12,163 nt of DNA from Rickettsiales bacterium (lineage in GTDB: Bacteria > Pseudomonadota > Alphaproteobacteria > Rickettsiales > UBA1997), in NCBI GenBank assembly GCA_947425005.1, contig CANDYP010000033.1, forward strand, positions 1 to 12,163. The letters are read 5' to 3'. The notes under the pieces are model-generated. The model ran no database searches. It saw only the letters and a list, made by a program, of their open reading frames with translations, and was not told where the DNA came from. Shown piece by piece: positions 1 through 5,590 of the stretch. Positions within the stretch are counted from its first letter, which is position 1, and each line of letters starts with the position of its first letter. The position numbers and the translations under genes were made by a program.

Positions 1-8
1 TTTTGAGG

Positions 9-73
9 AAAAATTGCGACGGAAAATGAAAGCTGTACCAAGTGGTACAGCGTCATTTTCCGAGCAAATTTTT
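9..73. repeat. Long imperfect palindrome upstream of the toxin-antitoxin pair
   Basis: Nested inverted repeat seen directly. The inner stem GCTGTACCA (32-40) pairs with TGGTACAGC (43-51) around a 2-base loop. The next stem, CGGAAAATGA (20-29), pairs perfectly with TCATTTTCCG (53-62), with a small internal loop at 30-31/52. An outer A-rich stem (about 9-17 with 64-73) extends it with a one-base bulge. Total length is about 65 bp. It lacks a clean U-tract and is symmetric, so it could be a dispersed palindromic element, a bidirectional terminator for an upstream gene, or both. Confidence 0.7.
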
Positions 74-137
74 ACCACAAGAATTGTAACTCGCTCATTT
101 AAAAAAAATTTTGCGAGTAAAAAGGCGAAGTCAGAAG

Positions 138-167
138 TTCGGTGTTTTGGATTGGGTTGGGTATAAT
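138..167 (+). promoter_or_regulatory. Candidate sigma70-type promoter for the toxin-antitoxin genes
   Basis: A perfect TATAAT lies at 162-167, about 20 bases before the antitoxin ATG at 188. The preceding TTGGG resembles an extended -10 but is off by one base. A weak -35 candidate, TTCGGT (138-143), lies 18 bases upstream. The -10 is seen; promoter activity and use of this -35 are inferred. In known RelBE-type modules the antitoxin binds its own promoter, but no clear operator palindrome overlaps the -10 here. Confidence 0.4.
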
Positions 168-187
168 CACAAATTTTTGGCAATTTC

Positions 188-430
188 ATGGCAAATTTAT
201 CAGTCCGCATCCCTGACCAACTCGACTTCGCTCTTGAAGTGGTCGCAAAAAAACAAGAAAGAAACAAATCATTCTTCATCCGCAAGGCTTTGGAAATTTA
301 TCTTGAAGATTTTCAGGATTACCAAATAGCCAAAACAGAGTACGCCAAATATCTGGCCAAGGGTAAGAAAAGTGTTGATTTAAAAGACCTCGCCAAAGAA
401 CTTGGAATCAAACTTCACCACTACAAATGA
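188..430 (+). CDS. Ribbon-helix-helix antitoxin, RelB-like
   Basis: An 80-residue protein opening with MANLSVRIPDQL, the beta-strand signature of ribbon-helix-helix DNA-binding proteins, followed by two helices (roughly residues 10-45, with RNKSFFIRKALEIYLED as the typical second helix). The remaining C-terminal part (about 46-80, ending DLAKELGIKLHHYK) would wrap and neutralise the toxin. This is the layout of short type II antitoxins that pair with RelE-family toxins, and the next gene is such a toxin. The antitoxin is expected to bind its own promoter as a dimer and repress the pair. ATG at 188 is preferred because the protein begins exactly at the beta-strand. No Shine-Dalgarno motif precedes it. 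The family call is strong; the exact subfamily is not determined. Confidence 0.85.
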   Translation: MANLSVRIPDQLDFALEVVAKKQERNKSFFIRKALEIYLEDFQDYQIAKTEYAKYLAKGKKSVDLKDLAKELGIKLHHYK

Positions 431-446
431 CCCTAAAAAACACCAC

Positions 447-707
447 ATGTACAAAATCAAATTCAGTGATGGATCTGTAAAATCTTTAAAGAAGCTCGAC
501 AAAAACATTCAACAAAAAATCATCTCTTACCTGGAGCAACCACTTTTACTAAAAGATCCCAAATCTTTGGGTAAGGCTTTGCTTTACGAAAGAAAGGGAA
601 GCTGGCGCTACAGAATTGGCGATTATCGCGTGATCTGCCAAATTATCGAAAAAGAATTAATCGTGCTGACTTTAGACATCGGTCACCGCAAAGAAATTTA
701 TCGCTGA
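447..707 (+). CDS. RelE-family toxin (mRNA interferase)
   Basis: An 86-residue protein starting MYKIKFSDGSVKSLKKLDK, with the RelE/ParE fold signatures: an alpha-helical hairpin (about residues 10-45), then GSWRYRIGDYRVICQI (51-66) and a C-terminal LTLDIGHRKEIYR. The basic residues R54, R56, R61 and R81, and the terminal H80/Y85, sit where ribosome-dependent RelE nucleases carry their mRNA-cleaving residues, so it looks intact and probably active as an mRNA interferase rather than a ParE-type gyrase poison. ATG at 447 is chosen over an upstream TTG at 402 that lies inside the antitoxin; the spacing to the antitoxin stop is 16 bases. It forms a module with the preceding antitoxin. Its stop is a single base from the anmK start. 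Confidence 0.88.
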   Translation: MYKIKFSDGSVKSLKKLDKNIQQKIISYLEQPLLLKDPKSLGKALLYERKGSWRYRIGDYRVICQIIEKELIVLTLDIGHRKEIYR

Positions 708-708
708 C

Positions 709-1878
709 ATGACAAAAATTTACAGAAGTATCGGCTTGATGAGTGGCACTTCAATGGATGGCATTGACTTGGCACTGATTGAAAGTGACGGCGCGAAAAT
801 CATTAATCGCAAAAATTTTGATTATTTGCCTTACGCGCCGGATTTTAAAAATCGTCTGACGGCTTTGATTTACAGCGCTCCCAAGGTTTCGGAAATAAAA
901 TTGGTGGAGAACGAATTAACCAAACTTCACGCCCATCTGGTCAATAATTTCTTGGCCAAAAATAAAATCGATGCAGCAGAAATTGATCTGATCGCCTTTC
1001 ACGGACACACGATTTTACACATCCCCGAGCAACAAATAACTTGGCAAATCGGCAATCCACATTTGCTGGCGCACGCCACCGGAATTAATGTAGTGGCAGA
1101 TTTCAGAACCCGCGACGTGGTGCTCGGCGGTCAAGGCGCGCCTTTGGTTCCCATTTACCACTTCCATCTTTTTCACAATCATCAGCGTCCAACCGCGGTG
1201 TTAAATATTGGCGGCATTTCCAACATTACCTACTTACGCAATGATAACGAAAATGAGATTGAAGCTTTCGACACCTGCTTCGGCAACGCTCCGCTAGATG
1301 ATTTGATGAAGAAAAAATTTGGCCGTGATTTTGATGAAAATGGTGAGCTCGCAAAAAAAGGAAATGTCGATTTCATTTTGGCCGATCGCATTTTGCAGAA
1401 TGAAATTTTTCACAAAAAGCCGCCCAAATCTTTTGACCGCGATGACTTCTCTGCCCTACTCTCGCCAATCAACAGCCTAAAAAATCCTGCAGATGCGCTG
1501 GCAACTTTTGCCTACCTGCACGCCAAAGCGATGCAGATTAATTTGGAATTTTTGAGTGAAAGACCGAAAGAAATTTTTGTCTGCGGCGGCGGCAGAAAAA
1601 ATGTTGCGATGATGGATGAAATGCGGAAGTGGCTTTCTGGGGTGGCGATTAAAACAGCTGAGGAGGTGGGATTTAACGGAGATGCAATCGAGGCTGAAGC
1701 TTTTGCTTTCTTGGGGATCAGAAGCCTGTTAGGGCTTCCAATCAGCTTTACTAATACGACGGGAGTTTACGGATCTAATTCTCAAACGACGATAAAGGCT
1801 TCACCGGGAAATAATTCCTCTCCGGTTTCGCTTCCGCAACATTCTTCTTCTTGCGGCGGCGTCTTCTATCGCGCTTAA
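709..1878 (+). CDS. anmK: Anhydro-N-acetylmuramic acid kinase (AnmK)
   Basis: AnmK cleaves and phosphorylates 1,6-anhydro-MurNAc to MurNAc-6-phosphate in the cytoplasm, recycling sugar released by lytic transglycosylases. Seen: phosphate-binding SGTSMDG (12-18), FHGHT (98-101 region), DFRTRDVVLGGQGAPLVP (131-148), NIGGISN (166-172), FDTCFGN (187-193) with the expected catalytic Asp188, and a C-terminal GGGRKN (293-298) and FNGDAIEAEAFAFL. Length is 389 residues against roughly 365-375 usual for the family. FDTCFGN departs from the usual FDTGPGN. The C-terminus looks extended: after LPISFTNTTGV (about 353) comes a low-complexity Ser/Asn-rich stretch before CGGVFYRA, which resembles the family's usual ending. 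This stretch lies antisense to the neighbouring hydrolase gene. The start is one base after the toxin stop, so it is probably co-transcribed with the toxin-antitoxin pair. Confidence 0.93.
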   Translation: MTKIYRSIGLMSGTSMDGIDLALIESDGAKIINRKNFDYLPYAPDFKNRLTALIYSAPKVSEIKLVENELTKLHAHLVNNFLAKNKIDAAEIDLIAFHGHTILHIPEQQITWQIGNPHLLAHATGINVVADFRTRDVVLGGQGAPLVPIYHFHLFHNHQRPTAVLNIGGISNITYLRNDNENEIEAFDTCFGNAPLDDLMKKKFGRDFDENGELAKKGNVDFILADRILQNEIFHKKPPKSFDRDDFSALLSPINSLKNPADALATFAYLHAKAMQINLEFLSERPKEIFVCGGGRKNVAMMDEMRKWLSGVAIKTAEEVGFNGDAIEAEAFAFLGIRSLLGLPISFTNTTGVYGSNSQTTIKASPGNNSSPVSLPQHSSSCGGVFYRA

Positions 1879-2539
1879 CTTTGCGAACTTTGGTGGCATC
1901 AACAACCAAGCGATCTTTGATGTAGTGATCGACGATTGATTCAAAATCTTCCATGTGGTCTTTGAAGAAGTGGTCAGCGCCGTGGACCACTTGATAGCTA
2001 ACTATCGCCCCTTCACGAGCTGCTAATTTTTCTACTAATTTTGCGGTATCAACTTCTTTGGTGATTTCATCTTTGTCGCCTTGGACAACCAATCCGGCTG
2101 AGGTGCAAGGAACGATGAAATTAAAATCATATTTGGTGGCGGGAGGTGCAACTAAAATGTAGCTCTCAATCTCGGGCCTTCTCATGACTGATTGTAGAGC
2201 GATCCAGGATCCGAAAGAAAAGCCGGCGATCCAAAAATCTGAAGCTTCCATGTTTTGGTCGTGAAGCCAATTCATCACGGCTGTGGCGTCGAGTAGCTCA
2301 CCGGCACCGTTGTCAAACTTACCTTGCGATTTGCCAACTCCACGAAAATTAACTCGTAAAACCGAAAAACCGTTATTCACAAAAGCTTTGTAAAGATTGT
2401 ACGTCACCTTGTTATTCATGGTGCCGCCATGAAGAGGGTGTGGATGTAATACTAAAGCGACAGGAGCCTTTGGATTGGTACTTTGATGGTAGCGGCCTTC
2501 AATTCTACCTGCGGGACCGTTGATAATTACTTCAGGCAT
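1775..2539 (-). CDS. Alpha/beta hydrolase, serine-type, with basic C-terminal tail
   Basis: A 254-residue alpha/beta-hydrolase fold protein; its substrate is not known. Seen: HPHPLHGGTMNNK (oxyanion-hole region, about residues 32-44), FRGVGKSQG, nucleophile elbow GFSFGS (Ser108), GDKDEI (Asp157 as acid candidate) and HGADHFF (His190 as base). This is a complete triad in the expected order. The resemblance is to bacterial COG2945-like small esterases. After the fold ends (about 210) there is a highly basic tail, RDRRRRRKKK, then about 20 more residues. The tail-coding DNA lies opposite the 3' end of anmK (104-bp overlap). ATG at 2539 is preferred over a TTG 24 bases upstream, since MPEVIINGPAG begins the first strand. 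No Shine-Dalgarno motif is seen. It is convergent with anmK. Confidence 0.85.
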   Translation of the reverse strand: MPEVIINGPAGRIEGRYHQSTNPKAPVALVLHPHPLHGGTMNNKVTYNLYKAFVNNGFSVLRVNFRGVGKSQGKFDNGAGELLDATAVMNWLHDQNMEASDFWIAGFSFGSWIALQSVMRRPEIESYILVAPPATKYDFNFIVPCTSAGLVVQGDKDEITKEVDTAKLVEKLAAREGAIVSYQVVHGADHFFKDHMEDFESIVDHYIKDRLVVDATKVRKVKRDRRRRRKKKNVAEAKPERNYFPVKPLSSFEN

Positions 2540-2600
2540 AATTTCTGATTTAAGATTTAACAACGAAGCTCTTAAGAAAATCTTACAAACCTTACTCTAG

Positions 2601-2752
2601 GTTGTCACCCAGCCTACTTTTTAGATTGGTCACCCCGTCGCATGACGGGGTCCATCTCGTAATCGGTTTGGAATCTTAAATTGATTTGATACTTGCAACT
2701 AAATGGACCCCGTCATGCGACGGGGTGACAAACTTTCTACTGGGTGACAAAC
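2601..2752. repeat. Inverted pair of palindromic repeat units (intergenic)
   Basis: Two copies of a roughly 50-bp unit face each other. The core is a perfect 27-bp inverted repeat (2629-2655 and 2703-2729) around a 47-base spacer. Outside the core the arms continue to match imperfectly, out to GTTGTCACCC on the left and GGGTGACAAAC on the right. Each arm contains its own hairpin, ACCCCGTC-loop-GACGGGGT (2632-2651 and 2707-2726). The region otherwise lacks a gene. The right-hand unit matches the insert inside bioC at 10131-10205 in layout and much of its sequence, so this is a dispersed element and not only a local terminator. It may also fold into a strong hairpin in RNA. Confidence 0.85.
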
Positions 2753-2793
2753 TAAATAGTTTGATGGAACAACAAGTTTTAGATGAAACTTCC

Positions 2794-2822
2794 TTTTGGT
2801 GTGAATTTCTTTTTGGTGTGAA
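2794..2822. repeat. Short tandem direct repeat
   Basis: TTTTGGTGTGAA occurs at 2794-2805 and 2811-2822 (17-base period), just past the 3' end of the small minus-strand gene. No function is apparent. It could be a trace of slippage or the edge of a repeat element. Confidence 0.5.
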
Positions 2823-2834
2823 CCGGAAGCAAAT

Positions 2835-3035
2835 TTAGCTAATTTCGCTCCATTGCATTGGTTTAGCAGAACCTTCTCCGGTTACCAATTGAAGAGTTCC
2901 GGCATATTTGGCAGCCATGTATTTACCGTGTCCGGCGTGGACTCCGCAGTAGTAAGCTGGCTCAACGTCTTTGCCGTTATGTTTTTTCTTTTCAATATTT
3001 TTGACCCGGTTCTTTGGGTTATTCTTAGTGCCCAT
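2835..3035 (-). CDS. Small basic protein of unknown function (66 aa)
   Basis: Not recognised as a named family. The N-terminal third is rich in Lys and Asn (residues 1-22), followed by a more structured-looking core, AYYCGVHAGHGKYMAAKYAG (27-46), then a short C-terminal part containing LVTGEGSAKPMQW. The core has one Cys, two His and several aromatic residues, which looks like a conserved fold or a nucleic-acid or metal contact rather than random translation. The opposite strand also has an open frame of similar size (2853-3062), but it encodes a Phe/Val/Ser-rich product with no domain-like pattern, so the minus strand is preferred. No Shine-Dalgarno motif precedes the ATG at 3035. It is transcribed away from pgk. 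A small conserved cytoplasmic protein is most likely; no function is inferred. Confidence 0.65.
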   Translation of the reverse strand: MGTKNNPKNRVKNIEKKKHNGKDVEPAYYCGVHAGHGKYMAAKYAGTLQLVTGEGSAKPMQWSEIS

Positions 3036-3212
3036 GAGCGTGCTCGATTAAATGTTAGATGAATTTGGGAAGGGATTTATTGCGAATTTCCTGTAGAAAA
3101 AGAAATGAGGCGGGGCAAAATAAAAACCACCCCACCAAAATCAAGTTCTTTTTCCTTTATCTTTCAGCCCGTGCTTCGGGGCTTCTCGCATCAAATCAAA
3201 AATCAAAAATAA
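3036..3212 (+). other. pgk upstream region with short hairpins
   Basis: A gene-free stretch between divergent genes. A GC-rich pairing, GGCGGGG (3109-3115) with CCCCACC (3130-3136, one mismatch), is followed by a T-rich stretch. A small hairpin, AGCCC (3166-3170) with GGGCT (3179-3183), lies 29 bases before the pgk ATG. Promoters for both neighbours must lie here, but I see no convincing -35/-10 pair. The hairpins could attenuate pgk or be repeat remnants. Confidence 0.35.
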
Positions 3213-4406
3213 ATGCCTAACTTCAACCGGCTGAAAGACTGCGTCGTGACTAATAAAAACGTCATTGTTCGCGTCGATATTAATGTGCCGATGAAAGATG
3301 GCAGGATTGAAGACGACACTCGCATCAAGGCTGTAATTCCAACTTTAAAATATCTCGCTGAACACCAGGCCAAAGTGATTGTAATTTCGCATTTCGGCAG
3401 GCCCGAGGGCAAGGTTGAACCCTCAATGTCAATTCAACCATTAGTGGCACGAGTTCAGGAATTACTTGGCGCCGTGAAAGTCAGCTTCGTTGATGATTGC
3501 ATCGGCGACAAAGTAAAAAAAGCCGTCGAAACCACCAAATACGGCGAAGTGATAATGTTAGAAAATCTGCGCTTTTACAAACAGGAAACCAAAAATGATC
3601 CGGATTTTTCGCGCGAACTTGCCAGTCTCGGCAATCTTTACGTCAACGATGCCTTCTCGTGCTCGCACCGCGCCCACGCTTCAATCACCGGTATTCCGGC
3701 CATCTTAAAATCTTGCGCCGGCTTCTTGATGGAAGCAGAACTTGATGGCCTGACCAATCATTTGGAAAATGCTAAAAAACCAATGATGGCCGTGGTGGGA
3801 GGTGCCAAAGTTTCAACCAAAATTGATCTTTTGAATTCTTTGATGAGCAAGGCGCAAACCATTGTGGTGGGCGGCGGCATGGCCAATACCTTCCTTTACG
3901 CTCTGGGCAAAAATATTGGAAAATCTTTGTGCGAAAAAGATTTGAAAGACACGGCGTTAAAAATTATCGAAGCTGCAAAAGAGCGTGGCTGTAAGATCTT
4001 TTTGCCTTTCGATGTGGTGGTAACTAAAAAATTTGAACAAAATTCTCCGTGCCAAATCGTCTCTGCCGACGCGGTAAAAGATGACGACATCATTGTCGAC
4101 ATTGGCCCATTAAGCGTCGCCAAGCTCACCGAGGAATTACAACATCACCAAACTTTAGTGTGGAACGGACCACTAGGAGCCTTTGAACTTCGGCCTTTCA
4201 ATATTGGAACTGAAAGCTTCGCCCGCGCTGCTGCTGCACTTACTTACGCCGGAAAATTAATTTCAGTTTCGGGCGGCGGTGATTCAGTTTCGGCGCTAAA
4301 TTCGGCGGGATTGATTGATGAATTCACTTACATCTCAACTGCTGGCGGAGCTTTTATGGAATGGCTGGAAGGCAAGGATTTACCGGGAGTGGCGGCGCTT
4401 CAGTAA
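3213..4406 (+). CDS. pgk: Phosphoglycerate kinase
   Basis: Transfers phosphate between 1,3-bisphosphoglycerate and ADP in glycolysis, or the reverse in gluconeogenesis; cytoplasmic. The 397-residue length is normal. Seen: RVDINVPM (20-27) and HFGRPEG (60-66) in the substrate-binding N-domain, NDAFSCSHRAHAS (family usual NDAFGTAHRAHAS; the CS variant is a mild change), VGGAKVSTKI, WNGPLGAFE (from Trp317) and GGGDS (354-358) in the nucleotide-binding C-domain. All key segments are present and in order, so it should be active. It stands alone: no gap or tim is adjacent. ATG at 3213 is preceded by an A-rich AAAAATAA leader instead of a Shine-Dalgarno motif. It ends 26 bases before a strong inverted repeat that probably acts as its terminator. 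Confidence 0.97.
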   Translation: MPNFNRLKDCVVTNKNVIVRVDINVPMKDGRIEDDTRIKAVIPTLKYLAEHQAKVIVISHFGRPEGKVEPSMSIQPLVARVQELLGAVKVSFVDDCIGDKVKKAVETTKYGEVIMLENLRFYKQETKNDPDFSRELASLGNLYVNDAFSCSHRAHASITGIPAILKSCAGFLMEAELDGLTNHLENAKKPMMAVVGGAKVSTKIDLLNSLMSKAQTIVVGGGMANTFLYALGKNIGKSLCEKDLKDTALKIIEAAKERGCKIFLPFDVVVTKKFEQNSPCQIVSADAVKDDDIIVDIGPLSVAKLTEELQHHQTLVWNGPLGAFELRPFNIGTESFARAAAALTYAGKLISVSGGGDSVSALNSAGLIDEFTYISTAGGAFMEWLEGKDLPGVAALQ

Positions 4407-4432
4407 GTAGATTATTTGGTTCTGAGCTTGGG

Positions 4433-4521
4433 ACGAAAAACCCCCCTACCCCCCTTATCAGGGGGGCTTAAACCGAACTCGATCAAAGCCCCCCTGATAA
4501 GGGGGGTAGGGGGGTTTTCGT
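4433..4521. terminator. Bidirectional terminator and nested palindromic repeat
   Basis: A 37-base arm (4433-4469) and a 36-base arm (4486-4521) are complementary with a single one-base gap, separated by 16 bases. Each arm holds its own hairpin: CCCCCCTTATCAGGGGGG (4449-4466) and its reverse at 4489-4506. A-runs on the left and TTTT on the right give a U-tract whichever strand is read. It lies between the convergent pgk (+) and surA (-) genes, where a shared terminator is expected. The doubled, nested layout is like that of the 2601-2752 pair, so it may also be a mobile palindromic element. Confidence 0.8.
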
Positions 4522-4555
4522 CACAAATTCACACCAGAATTAATTCACCCCCGAA

Positions 4556-5590
4556 TTAAAGCCTCATCAAATCCAACCTACCCCGCTCAATCTCAACAAA
4601 AGATTTTTTTCTGAGATCCATCAAATGGCCTTTGGCAAGATTCTGCAGCTTTTTTACAAAGATGTTGCTCCGCGCCGCGTTAAGATCGCGATCTTCGATT
4701 TTGGCCTCAAGTTTAGTGCTGACTACTTTGAAAATGTAGTAGCCATCCGCCGCAAGAACGGGGTCGGAATATTCATTTTTTTTCAATTTTGAGATCGCCG
4801 CAAAAATTTTCGGATCAATGTCGTTTTGCGAAACCCAACCTAACTCACCGTCATTTTCTGCCGTGAGACTGTCGCGCGAAAATTGCTTCACGATGCTGCG
4901 GAAATCAGCGCCGTTGCGTAGCTCGGCAACTAGCTTAGCAGAAATAGCTTCTGCATTGTCACTTTGCGGAATGAAAATCTCGGAAATAAAAAATTTCTTA
5001 ATATTGGTGTTGAATTTTTGCTGTTCAAAAAATTCATTAATTTCAACTTCGGTGATTTTAACCTTGCCGCGCAGAGTTTCGGAAATGATCTTGGACCAAG
5101 CCAACTCTACTTCTACCTGTCTGAGGTAATTTTGGTAAGAAAGATTTTTTTCGATTAGAGCAAGCTTAAACTGCGTGACATTTTTCTTCTGTCTCAAGGC
5201 CATCATTTCAACAGCATCTTCGATTTCATTTGGCAGCACTTCAATCTTCAAACCTTCCGCTTCTTGTCTGATCAACTCTTCGTCAACCATCTTGTCGATA
5301 ATCTGATTGAGAAGGTCTTTTCTTTCTTGAGCTAAATTAACTTGGATCTTGGAAGAGAATAAAACGAAGCGGTAGCGATCAATCAGCTCTAGGTTGGTGA
5401 TTACCTTACTGTTAACCTTAGCAACAACAAAATTGGTTTGCAGACCCTCTGCCCAAGTGGTCTGTGAATAAAAAATAAAAAGCGCCAGAACAATTAAGAA
5501 CCTGTTCAAAATCTTACTGCAAAAATTCAGCATTTTCGACCATTGCAGGCAGTGATTCCAAATAGGTTCTAATGACTTTTTAACATTCAT
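4556..5590 (-). CDS. surA: SurA-like periplasmic chaperone / parvulin PPIase
   Basis: A 344-residue exported protein with the SurA layout: hydrophobic signal segment FLIVLALFIFYS (31-42) with likely cleavage after TTWA (47), a SurA N-terminal chaperone domain (about 52-175, starting VVAKVNSKVITNLEL), and one parvulin domain (about 199-292: FFISEIFIPQ, FRSIVKQFSRD, GELGWVSQNDI, DGYYIFKVV). SurA of E. coli has two parvulin domains; here there is one, as in many compact alphaproteobacterial versions. It would assist folding of outer-membrane proteins in the periplasm. Its ATG overlaps the ctpA stop as ATGA (5587-5590), suggesting coupled translation. An internal ATG at 5533 (residue 20) would give a more standard signal peptide and remains a possible true start. 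Confidence 0.85.
   Translation of the reverse strand: MNVKKSLEPIWNHCLQWSKMLNFCSKILNRFLIVLALFIFYSQTTWAEGLQTNFVVAKVNSKVITNLELIDRYRFVLFSSKIQVNLAQERKDLLNQIIDKMVDEELIRQEAEGLKIEVLPNEIEDAVEMMALRQKKNVTQFKLALIEKNLSYQNYLRQVEVELAWSKIISETLRGKVKITEVEINEFFEQQKFNTNIKKFFISEIFIPQSDNAEAISAKLVAELRNGADFRSIVKQFSRDSLTAENDGELGWVSQNDIDPKIFAAISKLKKNEYSDPVLAADGYYIFKVVSTKLEAKIEDRDLNAARSNIFVKKLQNLAKGHLMDLRKKSFVEIERGRLDLMRL

Noticed and set aside
89..118. ACTCGC/GCGAGT inverted repeat as antitoxin operator
   Set aside because: Only six bases pair across an 18-base A-rich gap and it lies well upstream of the TATAAT, too weak to call an operator.
402..446. Upstream TTG start for the RelE toxin, within the antitoxin gene
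   Set aside because: RelE proteins begin at the MYKIKF strand; the extra 15 residues are the antitoxin region read in another frame.
2601..2752. CRISPR or riboswitch reading of the inverted repeats
   Set aside because: There are only two units in opposite orientation with no regularly spaced unique spacers, and no conserved riboswitch core is visible.
2853..3062. Open frame of 69 codons on the + strand opposite the 66-aa gene
   Set aside because: Its Phe/Val/Ser-rich product shows no domain-like pattern, whereas the minus-strand product has a basic start and patterned core.
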